Assembly (NCBI RefSeq): GCF_002252475.1
Contig: NZ_NNRK01000017.1
Span: forward strand, 372,001 to 436,000
DNA: 64,000 nt
Origin: Brucella rhizosphaerae
GTDB taxonomy: Bacteria > Pseudomonadota > Alphaproteobacteria > Rhizobiales > Rhizobiaceae
Direction: 5' to 3'
In this document: piece after piece, positions 52,545 through 61,082 of the stretch
How the letters are laid out: the number at the start of each line of letters is the position of its first letter
Numbering within the stretch: position 1 is the stretch's first letter
Program-made: the position numbers and the translations under genes
Notes under the pieces: model-generated
Told to the model about the DNA's origin: nothing
The model's input: the letters and a program-made list of their open reading frames with translations, nothing else
Databases searched by the model: none

Positions 52545-52625
52545 ATGCTGCTATATTCTAAGATCGAAACCGGTGTTGCCGCTGCATTCCTGTTACTCAT
52601 ACCTCTCGCACTGTTTCTGGTATGA
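52545..52625 (+). CDS. 26-residue small membrane protein
   Basis: MLLYSKIETGVAAAFLLLIP then LALFLV. A single membrane helix; GGAGG lies 6 bases before the ATG and an EcfG-like promoter upstream. An overlapping frame of 25 codons starting at 52622 was not accepted. Family unknown; it parallels the 28-residue gene at 49009. Confidence 0.6.
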   Translation: MLLYSKIETGVAAAFLLLIPLALFLV

Positions 52626-52918
52626 ATAGTATGAAACTTGCAATCCAGGGACGGCATTCAAGGCCGCTAGCTTTGAATGTCGTCCAAATCTCTGCCTGAT
52701 ATTATTGACACAGATAATTTTTTGACCGCATTCGCTACCAACTGGTCTGCCCTTGCTATTTGAAGTGCTATTTATTTATGCATTTTCAGCCAACAGTGCC
52801 TTTCATCATCATTCCGAAGACCACAACATTGATTTTAATTAATGTTTGGATCCTTTTTCATTCATCTAGCGTTCACTCCAGCGACGATACATTTGTATCA
52901 GCACAAAAGGAGTGTCCC

Positions 52919-53269
52919 ATGTTCAAGAAAGCCGTTCTCGCCGCTATTGCTCTTTCGTTTGTTGGTGCCCCGCTTGCACAGGCACAAAACTACAACCCAC
53001 CACGTAAGCAGGGTTACGATCGCGTAGAGCCTGCTCGTCCGTCGCATGGCAAGGAGCTCCAGCGTAACACCCGTCGGGATCAGGGAAACAAGCGTTGGTC
53101 GCGTGGTGAACGTTACAGCGACTGGCGTCGTCATCAGGAAATCAAGGACTACAAGCGTTATGGTCTGAGTAAACCAGGCCGTGGCCAGCATTGGGTAAAA
53201 GTTGATAACCAGTATTTGCTGGTAACTGCTGCAACAGGTCTTATCGCAAGCATTCTTGCTGCGCGGTAA
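52919..53269 (+). CDS. RcnB-family periplasmic protein
   Basis: A 116-residue basic protein with a signal peptide ending PLAQA-Q. The C-terminal GLSKPGRGQHWVKVDNQYLLVTAATGLIASIL matches the RcnB-like family, which in E. coli modulates nickel/cobalt export. A Pro/Arg-rich middle (PARPSHGKELQRNTRRDQG) is typical. AAAGGAG decides the start at 52919 against a longer in-frame reading frame. Confidence 0.85.
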   Translation: MFKKAVLAAIALSFVGAPLAQAQNYNPPRKQGYDRVEPARPSHGKELQRNTRRDQGNKRWSRGERYSDWRRHQEIKDYKRYGLSKPGRGQHWVKVDNQYLLVTAATGLIASILAAR

Positions 53270-53300
53270 AACTGAAAGACAGTCAGAAATTACCAGCATG

Positions 53301-53325
53301 AAAGGCGGCATTAGCCGCCTTTTTG
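53301..53325 (+). terminator. Terminator after the RcnB-like gene
   Basis: AAAGGCGGC pairs with GCCGCCTTT around ATTA, with TT following. Confidence 0.88.
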
Positions 53326-53502
53326 CATTTGTGAATGTATGGTTTAAACACGCGGGTCAGGTGCAAAACAACGAAATGAACGGTCTGCACGACTTGCCGA
53401 ACCAAGTGCAAGTCTGCAATGTAGAGCTATAGGAAGCGTTACCCGTGCCGCAACAAAGCAGGCATGGCGTTCAGACGATGGCGCGTTAAGCGGAGAAATT
53501 AC

Positions 53503-54462
53503 ATGAGCGGCTTTCTAGCCCTTCTGGATGATGTTGCAGCAATCGCCAAGATTGCCGCCGCATCTGTGGACGACATATCCGCGAATGCCGCGAAAGCTGG
53601 TAGTAAAACCATCGGCGTCTTGATTGATGATGCTGCAGTTACCCCCAATTATGTGGTTGGCATAACGGCCGCACGCGAATTGCCAATGATCGGCAAAATC
53701 GCGATGGGAAGCCTCAGAAATAAGGCTCTGCTTATTCCGGTACTTCTCGCACTCGATTATTTCTTACCGATAGCGATTACGGCACTTTTGATGATCGGTG
53801 GTGCATATCTGTGCTTCGAGGGTGCTGAAAAGGTCTGGCACAAACTATTTCCTGGCGAAGACCACCATGAAGATGGAGCTCAAGAGGCCAAAGACCCGAC
53901 TGCACTTGAAGAAAAACGTGTTGCCGGTGCTATCAAAACAGATCTCATTCTTTCCGCTGAAATCATGACGCTCGCGCTTTCGATGATTGAAACCAACTCA
54001 ATCTGGATCGAGCTTGCTACACTTATAGTCGTAGGTATCATGATTACGGTTTTGGTCTATGGCGTCGTTGCCATAATCGTGAAGCTTGATGACTTTGGCA
54101 TGCTGATGGCTCGAAAGGGCCGTCTTTCAGCAACGCGAGCATTGGGGCGCTGGACAGTTCGCACTGTGCCCAAACTATTATTATTGCTCACGATTATCGG
54201 CACAGCCGCAATGCTGTGGGTTGGTGGCAATATCTTCATTCATGGTTTGCACGGACTGGGTATTCATCAGCCATTTGCATGGATTACAGAAACTGCCGCC
54301 AGCCTTGCAGGCTATGTGACAGCAAGCCTGGCCAGCACTGTAAACTGGTTTGCGACAGCCTTTGCAGACGGTGTGTTCGGCTTCGTTCTCGGCACGCTGA
54401 TAGTCGTTTTTATGGCGAAGGTTGCTGAGCCCTTATGGACCGCTGCTACAGGAAAAGCGTGA
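53503..54462 (+). CDS. DUF808 (YedI-like) membrane protein
   Basis: A 319-residue protein with several hydrophobic segments. The N-terminus MSGFLALLDDVAAIAKIAAASVDDI and the segments TPNYVVGITAARELPMIGKIA and GGAYLCFEGAEKVWHKL are typical of the DUF808/YedI family, whose function is unknown. The ATG at 53503 follows CGGAGAAA. Confidence 0.92.
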   Translation: MSGFLALLDDVAAIAKIAAASVDDISANAAKAGSKTIGVLIDDAAVTPNYVVGITAARELPMIGKIAMGSLRNKALLIPVLLALDYFLPIAITALLMIGGAYLCFEGAEKVWHKLFPGEDHHEDGAQEAKDPTALEEKRVAGAIKTDLILSAEIMTLALSMIETNSIWIELATLIVVGIMITVLVYGVVAIIVKLDDFGMLMARKGRLSATRALGRWTVRTVPKLLLLLTIIGTAAMLWVGGNIFIHGLHGLGIHQPFAWITETAASLAGYVTASLASTVNWFATAFADGVFGFVLGTLIVVFMAKVAEPLWTAATGKA

Positions 54463-54468
54463 AGCAAA

Positions 54469-54499
54469 GCAATAGAGCGAGGAGACCTCGCCCTATTGC
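54469..54499. terminator. Convergent hairpin between the DUF808 and SDR genes
   Basis: GCAATAGAGCGAGG (54469-54482) pairs with CCTCGCCCTATTGC (54486-54499) with one mismatch. It is probably a shared transcript end; no T-run is visible. Confidence 0.6.
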
Positions 54500-54509
54500 C
54501 AAACGACGT

Positions 54510-55250
54510 TCAGATCATGCCGCCATTGGCACGTAAAACCTGGCCATTAATCCAGCGTCCGTCTTCGCCAACCAGAAAAGCAACAGCCGCGGCAATATCT
54601 TCCGGAGTTCCAAGTCGCTCCAGCGGGTTCATTTTTGCCATACGCTCTATCAGCTCCTCGGATTTGCCGTTCAGGAATAAATCCGTCGCCGTCGGTCCGG
54701 GAGCGACCGCATTCACTGTGATGTTGCGACCACGCAGCTCTTTCGCGAGAATTCCGGTAAGTGTTTCAATCGCAGCCTTTGTTGCGGCGTAAACACCATA
54801 ATTTTCGAGCTTCAACCCAACCACACTGGTCGAGAAATTGACAATCCGTCCGCCATCACGCAGTCGTTGAGCTGCTTCTCTCATTGTATAGATGCTGCCT
54901 TTAAGATTGATCGCAATCTGGCTATCGATAACGGAATCGTCGCCATCCTTCACAGAAGCAAGTTTCATAATGCCTGCATTGTTGACCAGCACATCAACAC
55001 CACCAAAAGCAGTTTCCGCGCTTTCAAACATATGCTTTACGGCCGCGGCATCGCTAACATCCGCCTGATGTGCGACGGCCCGACCTCCGGACTGAATAAT
55101 ATCGGCCACCAATTCTTCCGCCGCATTCTTATTGCCAGCATAATTGATGATGACCGTGAAACCATCCGTTGCCATCCGTCGCGCGATAGCAGAACCGATA
55201 CCACGCGATGCACCTGTGACGATTGCAATCTTTTCATTGCTTGCTGACAT
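54510..55250 (-). CDS. Short-chain dehydrogenase/reductase
   Basis: A 246-residue classical SDR. Cofactor motif GASRGIG (residues 13-19), NNAGIM, a catalytic Ser near residue 140 (IVNFSTS), Tyr154-x3-Lys158 (YAATK) and the closing GRWINGQVLRANGG. The preference may be NADPH (Arg after the glycine motif). The ATG at 55250 was chosen; one at 55265 is also possible. It is divergent to a LysR regulator that probably controls it. Confidence 0.92.
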   Translation of the reverse strand: MSASNEKIAIVTGASRGIGSAIARRMATDGFTVIINYAGNKNAAEELVADIIQSGGRAVAHQADVSDAAAVKHMFESAETAFGGVDVLVNNAGIMKLASVKDGDDSVIDSQIAINLKGSIYTMREAAQRLRDGGRIVNFSTSVVGLKLENYGVYAATKAAIETLTGILAKELRGRNITVNAVAPGPTATDLFLNGKSEELIERMAKMNPLERLGTPEDIAAAVAFLVGEDGRWINGQVLRANGGMI

Positions 55251-55434
55251 GAGTTTGTCTTCCATATGAGGCACATCTCAGAACATGATCGGGTGAGATG
55301 CACATTAAAACCAAAGACTTGAGCGTAAACCGATAAAAGCACGCTTTCCAAGTTCGAAACAAATATAGCGCTTCTATAATTCCGGTTAATCATGCATAAT
55401 TCGGCATCACTATCCGATAAAAGCGAACAATATC

Positions 55435-56355
55435 ATGGACAGATTTGATGCCATGCGAGTCTTCACACGAGTTGCAGAGCGCCGTAGTTTCACGCTTGCG
55501 GCCGAAGATTTGGGGCTGCCGCGTTCAACTGTTACAGATGCGGTCAAACAGCTTGAAAAGCGTCTTGGGGTCTGCCTTCTTCAACGCACCACCCGTCATG
55601 TTAGCCCGACACTTGACGGCGAAGCCTATTATCGGCGCTGTATTTCCATTATCGAGGAATTAGAGGAAGCAGAAGGCGCTTTTGCCGGTGCCAAGCCAAA
55701 AGGCATACTGCGCATTGATGTGCATGGCACGCTTGCCCGGCATTTCATGCTGCCAGCTTTGCCGCGTTTTTTTAACACTTATCCTGACATTGAAATCTAC
55801 ATGAGTGAAGGCGACCGTTTCGTCGATCTTGTCCGCGAGGGTATAGATTGTGTGCTGAGAGCCGGGATATTGCAGGATAGCGACATGATCGCTCGCCGTG
55901 TTGCCTTGTTAAAAGAGATAACTCTTGCTTCGCCAGCTTACCTCGATCGCCACGGTACGCCAACGCATCCGGATAGCCTGGCCCACGGTCATCATATGGT
56001 GGGATTTCACTCAACATCGACGGGCGGATTGCTGCCATTAGAGTTTACGATCGCGGGCAGGGTGGTTGAGATTAACTTGCCCGCACCGATGTCAGTCAAT
56101 GCAGCTGGGAGTTATGTGTCGGCTGCAAGTCTTGGGTTGGGTCTGATCCAGGTTCCGATCTATCATGTAACAAAACTTATAGAATCCAAGGAATTGGTAG
56201 AAGTTCTTGCCGATTTCCCACCAAAGCCGACACCTGTGTCGTTACTTTACAGGCGCGAGCGTCAGTTGTCGCCACGCGTGCGGGTTTTCATGGATTGGCT
56301 GCAACAAGAGTTTAAAGACGCGCAATCAGCCAATAGAGAACTTGCATTCCTGTAG
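55435..56355 (+). CDS. LysR-family transcriptional regulator
   Basis: A 306-residue LysR protein. HTH at residues 1-60 (MRVFTRVAERRSFTLAAEDLGLPRSTVTDAVKQLEKRLGVCLLQRTTRHVSPTLDG) and the type-2 periplasmic-binding-like effector domain after residue 90. It is divergent from the SDR gene, the usual layout for LysR control of its target. Confidence 0.93.
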   Translation: MDRFDAMRVFTRVAERRSFTLAAEDLGLPRSTVTDAVKQLEKRLGVCLLQRTTRHVSPTLDGEAYYRRCISIIEELEEAEGAFAGAKPKGILRIDVHGTLARHFMLPALPRFFNTYPDIEIYMSEGDRFVDLVREGIDCVLRAGILQDSDMIARRVALLKEITLASPAYLDRHGTPTHPDSLAHGHHMVGFHSTSTGGLLPLEFTIAGRVVEINLPAPMSVNAAGSYVSAASLGLGLIQVPIYHVTKLIESKELVEVLADFPPKPTPVSLLYRRERQLSPRVRVFMDWLQQEFKDAQSANRELAFL

Positions 56356-56422
56356 TCTTGGCGTATGTCAGTGCGCGGGGGACTTTTCAAACATGGTGTG
56401 TTTGCAATCTTTCAGGCGAAAC

Positions 56423-57442
56423 ATGCGGTACGGGGTAATTCGCGCCGGGCTGAACGCAATCGCTTTTTCCGGTCTGCATAAATTATTTCCGTCTGCTGGC
56501 GGGCGCGGCGTGGTCTTCACTCTGCATCATGTTGGCCCCAACCAGACTGATAAATTTCAGCCCAACTCCATTCTGTCGGTTACACCGGAGTTTCTTACAG
56601 AGACAATTCAAACTGTACTTGGCGCTGGTCTGGTGCCCGTTCATCTGCATGATTTGCCGGCATTGCTCGCGGATAGATCCGATAAGCGAAAATTTGTGGT
56701 CTTCACATTCGACGATGGTTATCGAAACAATGCAGAGATTGCCGCGCCAATTTTCCGAAAGTTTGGCGTTCCGTTTACAGTTTTCCCAACTATGGGCTTT
56801 GTCGCCCGCACGCATACGATCTGGTGGGAGACGGCTGAAGCACTTTTGAAAAAAACGCCGCAGATCGAATTCAACTTCGGCTCCAGAATGGAAACCCTGC
56901 GAACCGAAACGGTCACGCAAAAATATGCAGCTTTTGATCGATTAGCTGCGTTCGTTCGCACCTTTAATGAAGATGAAGCTGTTCGTCAGATCGATGAGCT
57001 TGCCGTTACGCAATGTGGAATTGATCCGCTCGCTATTGTTGATGAGCTGGTCATGGACCACGCGCAGTTGCAAGCCTTGGCAAACGACCCTCTGGTTCAG
57101 ATTGGCGGCCATACAATTGCGCATGTCAACCTTCGTCGGGTAAACGAAGAGCGTCTTGTTCATGAGATAGACAGCTCAATAAGTGCTATTGACCGTTGCG
57201 TCGGCTACCGTCCTAAATCATTCTCATACCCTTACGGCTGGTGTTCAGCCGTTAGCGAACGCGAAATAGAAATGACCGCGAAAGCTGGATTTCAGGTAGC
57301 TGTAACAACCCAGCCAGCCGTCCTCCGAAGCTCAGACGCTTTAAGGCCAACGGCGATAAAGCGCATATCACTCAACGGTAACTTCCAGAAACAACGTTAC
57401 GTCCAAGCCCTGATCTCCGGTCTTGCATTTATGTTTTTATAG
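56423..57442 (+). CDS. Polysaccharide deacetylase (NodB-homology) protein
   Basis: A 339-residue protein of carbohydrate esterase family 4. Motifs: FTFDDGYRNNAEIA (catalytic Asp and metal Asp), GGHTIAHVNL (His-x3-His) and SFSYPYGW. It probably removes acetyl groups from an N-acetylated sugar polymer. ATG at 56423 after CAGG was used; 56393 is an alternative start. The 3' end overlaps the convergent LysR gene by six bases. Confidence 0.88.
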   Translation: MRYGVIRAGLNAIAFSGLHKLFPSAGGRGVVFTLHHVGPNQTDKFQPNSILSVTPEFLTETIQTVLGAGLVPVHLHDLPALLADRSDKRKFVVFTFDDGYRNNAEIAAPIFRKFGVPFTVFPTMGFVARTHTIWWETAEALLKKTPQIEFNFGSRMETLRTETVTQKYAAFDRLAAFVRTFNEDEAVRQIDELAVTQCGIDPLAIVDELVMDHAQLQALANDPLVQIGGHTIAHVNLRRVNEERLVHEIDSSISAIDRCVGYRPKSFSYPYGWCSAVSEREIEMTAKAGFQVAVTTQPAVLRSSDALRPTAIKRISLNGNFQKQRYVQALISGLAFMFL

Positions 57443-58333
57443 ATTTGGCTCGGACTCAATCAGTTCCATGCACAAAGCTTTGGCTGCGACAGAAATATCG
57501 GGATTGAACACCAGCCAATAACCTTTTTTGCTTGTCAGTGTCACGTCACAAGCAGGCACGAGCTGTCCACGTTTAACTGCACCGTCAATCAGTCCGGCCC
57601 ATCCAAGGGCAACGCCTTGTTCGGCAATTGCAGCCTCAAGCACCAGATTATATGTGTTAAACACCAACCCATGATTACCGTCGTCAATTTCCTCATCAAT
57701 CGCATTGAGCCATGTCTGCCAGGTGTACCAGCGGTCGCCTTGCAACGTATCAAGATGCAGCAGTGCGGTAGCGCCTAAACCTTTTCCATTCGGAAACGGA
57801 CCGTGTCGTTCCAAAAAGCCTGGAGAACAGACCGGAACGACGGATTCTCCCACAAAACCAATCACATCTTTTGGAAAGTCTTCTCGCGAACCAAACAGAA
57901 TAGAAATATCTGCATCTCTATGATCAAGCGGCTGCAACATGGACGATGCAGTGATGCGAACATCCACGTCTGGATATCTGGGGCGAAATTTTGCCACACG
58001 CGGCATCAGCCAGAAGGCGGCAAAACCATAGTCAGTTGCTATACGAAGACCGGGCGTGCGTTGCCTTCGTCTGATCTGCTGAATGGCCTCCTCAATTCCA
58101 TCGAGCCCTAGGCGTACCGCCTCATAAAGTATGCGACCCTCGGGTAATATTTCCACACCTCGTGCGCGCCGTGCAAAGAGTGCAACACCCAAACGATCTT
58201 CCATACGTTTTATTTGATAGCTGACCGCTGGTTGCGTCATACCCAGTTCGCGCGCTGCAAGGGTCAGATTTTCCAATCGCCCCACCGCTTCAAAAACACC
58301 AAGACTGCCGATATCCCAGGACGAAGAAACCAT
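57437..58333 (-). CDS. LysR-family regulator of choline-sulfate utilisation
   Basis: A 298-residue LysR protein with HTH GSLGVFEAVGRLENLTLAARELGMTQPAVSYQIKRMEDRLG (residues about 9-50) and the effector domain. Its similarity and position divergent to choX and next to betC correspond to the choline-sulfate-utilisation regulator group. Choline or choline-sulfate as inducer is inference. Confidence 0.9.
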   Translation of the reverse strand: MVSSSWDIGSLGVFEAVGRLENLTLAARELGMTQPAVSYQIKRMEDRLGVALFARRARGVEILPEGRILYEAVRLGLDGIEEAIQQIRRRQRTPGLRIATDYGFAAFWLMPRVAKFRPRYPDVDVRITASSMLQPLDHRDADISILFGSREDFPKDVIGFVGESVVPVCSPGFLERHGPFPNGKGLGATALLHLDTLQGDRWYTWQTWLNAIDEEIDDGNHGLVFNTYNLVLEAAIAEQGVALGWAGLIDGAVKRGQLVPACDVTLTSKKGYWLVFNPDISVAAKALCMELIESEPNL

Positions 58334-58379
58334 AAATAACCTTTATGCCTGCAATAAAAAATGAATGTCTTCTCCCTTA

Positions 58380-58403
58380 TCCTTAAAGATGTTTTCCTTA
58401 AAG
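58380..58403. promoter_or_regulatory. Direct repeat TCCTTAAAG (candidate regulator site)
   Basis: TCCTTAAAG occurs at 58380-58388 and 58395-58403, a period of 15 bases, between the divergent LysR and choX genes. LysR binding needs testing; direct repeats are atypical for LysR T-N11-A sites. Confidence 0.35.
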
Positions 58404-58474
58404 CAAGAATGCAAGTCATAACGAAATTTGATTTTACGAAGCAGATTTCGTCAAAGCCAAACAGGGGAAAACGG

Positions 58475-59419
58475 ATGCGCTATCTCAAACTGACGACACT
58501 TGCACTGGCAGCGTTCACGGGGCTTACAGGCGTGGCTTCTGCAGCAGATCCTGCAGCATGTGAAACCATTCGTCTTTCTGATCCGGGTTGGACAGATATT
58601 ACATCAACAAATGCCATCGCCAGTGTGCTGCTCGATGGGCTGGGCTATAAGGCCGACGTGAAAACCATGTCGGTGCCTATTGGCTATGAGGCTCTTAAAA
58701 CCGGCAATACTGATGTTTTCCTTGGCAACTGGATGCCTGCGCAACAGAAGTTCCGCGATGATCTCGCTGGCGCCAAGGCCGCTGAAGTGCTGGTCAAGAA
58801 TCTGGAAGGTGCCAAATTCACTCTCGCTGTGCCAGATTACGTCGCCAAGGAAGGCGTGAAGGACTTTGCCGATCTCGCCGCCAATGCCGACAAGTTCGGC
58901 AAAGAAATCTACGGCATTGAACCCGGCGCACCAGCCAATCAGAACATTCAGAAAATCATCGAAGACAAGAAATTCAAGCTGGACGGCTGGAAGATCGTTG
59001 AATCCAGCGAACAGGCTATGCTTGCGCAAGTTGACCGCAAAAACCGGGATAAGCAATGGGTGGTCTTTTTGGCCTGGGCACCACATCCAATGAATACCAA
59101 GCTCAACATTGAATACCTGTCCGGTGGTGATGACTACTTCGGACCGAACTTTGGTGGTGCGGAAGTTTACACGCTGTCACGCACCGGCTGGGCAGGCGAG
59201 TGCCCGAATGCAGCAAACTTCTTCAAACAGCTTGTCTTCACTGTCGATATTGAAAATGCGCTGATGGACAAGATCCTGAATGAGGGAACTGAAGGTCCGG
59301 CAGCAGCTGCTGCATGGTTGAAAGCCAACCCTGAACATATCGATAAGTGGCTCGAGGGTGTCACTACATTTAAAGGCGAACCGGGAGCTGCAGCAGTCAA
59401 GGCAAAACTCGGCCTTTAA
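58475..59419 (+). CDS. choX: Choline ABC transporter substrate-binding protein
   Basis: A 314-residue periplasmic protein of the glycine-betaine/choline OpuAC class. The signal peptide ends ASAA-D. Motifs ETIRLSDPGWTDITSTNAIASVLLDGLGYKADVKTMSVPIGYEALKTGNTDVFLGNWMP and VFLAWAPHPMN fit ChoX, which binds choline. The ATG at 58475 follows CAGGGGAAA; no permease or ATPase is adjacent. Confidence 0.93.
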   Translation: MRYLKLTTLALAAFTGLTGVASAADPAACETIRLSDPGWTDITSTNAIASVLLDGLGYKADVKTMSVPIGYEALKTGNTDVFLGNWMPAQQKFRDDLAGAKAAEVLVKNLEGAKFTLAVPDYVAKEGVKDFADLAANADKFGKEIYGIEPGAPANQNIQKIIEDKKFKLDGWKIVESSEQAMLAQVDRKNRDKQWVVFLAWAPHPMNTKLNIEYLSGGDDYFGPNFGGAEVYTLSRTGWAGECPNAANFFKQLVFTVDIENALMDKILNEGTEGPAAAAAWLKANPEHIDKWLEGVTTFKGEPGAAAVKAKLGL

Positions 59420-59441
59420 ACTGCATTCAGCATGCATTGTC

Positions 59442-59480
59442 GGCGGGCGTTTTCAGCGCCCGCCGCTCTGCGTTTGATTT
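59442..59480 (+). terminator. Hairpin with T-run between choX and betC
   Basis: GGCGGGCG pairs with CGCCCGCC, and TTTGATTTTTTT follows after a short gap. It may terminate choX transcripts partially, with betC read through. Confidence 0.6.
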
Positions 59481-59504
59481 TTTTCCATTAATGGTATTAG
59501 CCAA

Positions 59505-61013
59505 ATGAAAAAGCCCAATATCCTCGTTCTGATGGTTGATCAGCTGAACGGAACTTTGTTCCCTGATGGCCCCGCAGATTTTCTGCACACGCCGAACTTA
59601 CGCAAACTCGCGGAACGCTCAACACGCTTTGCCAATTGTTATACCGCAAGCCCGTTATGTGCTCCGGCGCGCGCATCCTTTATGTCGGGACAGCTACCTT
59701 CGCGGACAGGCGTCTATGACAACGCGGCCGAATTCTCGTCAGAAATTCCCACTTATGCGCATCATCTGCGCAATGCGGGATATCAGACCGCTCTTTCTGG
59801 TAAGATGCATTTTGTGGGCCCTGATCAGCTGCATGGCTTTGAACAGCGCCTGACGACAGATATCTATCCTGCGGACTTTGGCTGGACGCCTGATTATCGC
59901 AAACCGGGCGAACGCATCGATTGGTGGTATCATAATCTCGGCTCCATCACCGGCGCAGGATCGGCGGAAATCACCAATCAGCTCGAATATGACGACGAGG
60001 TTGCCTATCAGGCAGAAGCCAAGCTTTACGATCTGGCACGTGGCCATGACGAGCGCCCCTGGTGTCTGACAGTGAGCTTCACGCATCCACATGACCCCTA
60101 TGTGGCACGCAAACGCTTCTATGACCTTTATGCAGATATTCCTGAGCTTGATCCGAAAATCGAGCCCTTACCAGAAAGTGCCATCGACCCGCACAGCGAG
60201 CGCCTGCTACACGCTAGCAAGGCCGAAGATTACAATCTTACGCGCGGGCAGATCAGGGCAGCAAGGCGGGCCTATTTTGCCAACATCTCCTATGTCGATG
60301 AGAAAATTGGCAATCTGCTCGACGTCATCGAACGATGTGAGATGAGCGACAACACTCTGGTTGTATTCACATCTGACCACGGTGATATGCTCGGTGAACG
60401 TGGCCTTTGGTTCAAGATGAACTTCTTTGAAGGCTCTGCTCGTGTGCCGCTGATGATCGCAGCCCCCCAGCTTAAACCGGGACGCATTGATGAAGCCGTG
60501 TCTACGCTTGATGTCCTCCCAACACTTTCCGATCTCGCCGGTATTGATCTGCATGGCATCATGCCGTGGACAGACGGAGTGTCACTTGTCGATGTGGCCT
60601 CGGGCACGCAACCTCGTGGCGCTGTGCCTATGGAATATGCTGCTGAAGGCACTGTTGCGCCGATGGTTTCTCTGCGGGAAGGCGACTGGAAACTCAATAT
60701 TTGTCGGGTTGATCCACCACAATTGTTCAACCTCGCCGACGATCCTGATGAATTGAACAATCTCGCAGAGGCGCCCGAACACAATGAGGTTTTGCAGCGG
60801 CTTGTTGGTAAAGTAGACGCGCGATGGAATCTTGAGCTTTATGATCGTCAGGTGCGGGCAAGCCAGGCCCGTCGCCATGTGGTTTATCCGGCGCTGCGAA
60901 ATGGCGCTTATTACCCGTGGGATTATCAACCACTACAAAAGGCATCGGAACGCTATATGCGCAACCATATGGATCTGAATGTTTTGGAAGAAAATCAGAA
61001 GTTTCCGCGCTAG
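59505..61013 (+). CDS. betC: Choline sulfatase
   Basis: A 502-residue type-I sulfatase that releases choline from choline-O-sulfate. The formylglycine cysteine is Cys52 in SPLCAPARASFMSG (C-x-P-x-R). Metal ligands are in LVLMVDQL and TSDHGDMLGERGLWFKM. The choline-sulfatase C-terminal extension (AEGTVAPMVSLREGDWKLNICRVDPPQLFNLADDPDE) is present. It lies next to choX and a choline-sulfate-type LysR regulator. The stop codon touches a copy of the 3325 repeat. Confidence 0.96.
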   Translation: MKKPNILVLMVDQLNGTLFPDGPADFLHTPNLRKLAERSTRFANCYTASPLCAPARASFMSGQLPSRTGVYDNAAEFSSEIPTYAHHLRNAGYQTALSGKMHFVGPDQLHGFEQRLTTDIYPADFGWTPDYRKPGERIDWWYHNLGSITGAGSAEITNQLEYDDEVAYQAEAKLYDLARGHDERPWCLTVSFTHPHDPYVARKRFYDLYADIPELDPKIEPLPESAIDPHSERLLHASKAEDYNLTRGQIRAARRAYFANISYVDEKIGNLLDVIERCEMSDNTLVVFTSDHGDMLGERGLWFKMNFFEGSARVPLMIAAPQLKPGRIDEAVSTLDVLPTLSDLAGIDLHGIMPWTDGVSLVDVASGTQPRGAVPMEYAAEGTVAPMVSLREGDWKLNICRVDPPQLFNLADDPDELNNLAEAPEHNEVLQRLVGKVDARWNLELYDRQVRASQARRHVVYPALRNGAYYPWDYQPLQKASERYMRNHMDLNVLEENQKFPR

Positions 61014-61039
61014 AGCACGTCTCCCAACAGTGGGAAGCG
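61014..61039. repeat. Partial copy of the GCATGTCTCCC palindrome
   Basis: AGCACGTCTCCCAACAGTGG and the following GAAGCG match 23 or more of 26 positions of the copy at 3325-3350. It starts directly after the betC stop codon, as the first copy starts directly after an aminotransferase stop codon. The right arm is missing. Confidence 0.65.
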
Positions 61040-61054
61040 ATCTAAATGTAATCA

Positions 61055-61079
61055 AGAGGTCGATCTTGGATCGGCCTCT
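61055..61079. terminator. Convergent hairpin between betC and the GntR gene
   Basis: AGAGGTCGATC pairs with GATCGGCCTCT (one G-T pair) around TTG. It separates two convergent genes. Confidence 0.6.
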
Positions 61080-61082
61080 CAC

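Noticed and set aside
52622-52699. 25-codon frame overlapping the end of the 26-residue gene
   Set aside because: No own ribosome site or promoter and no membrane or other pattern; translation would rely only on the ATGA overlap.
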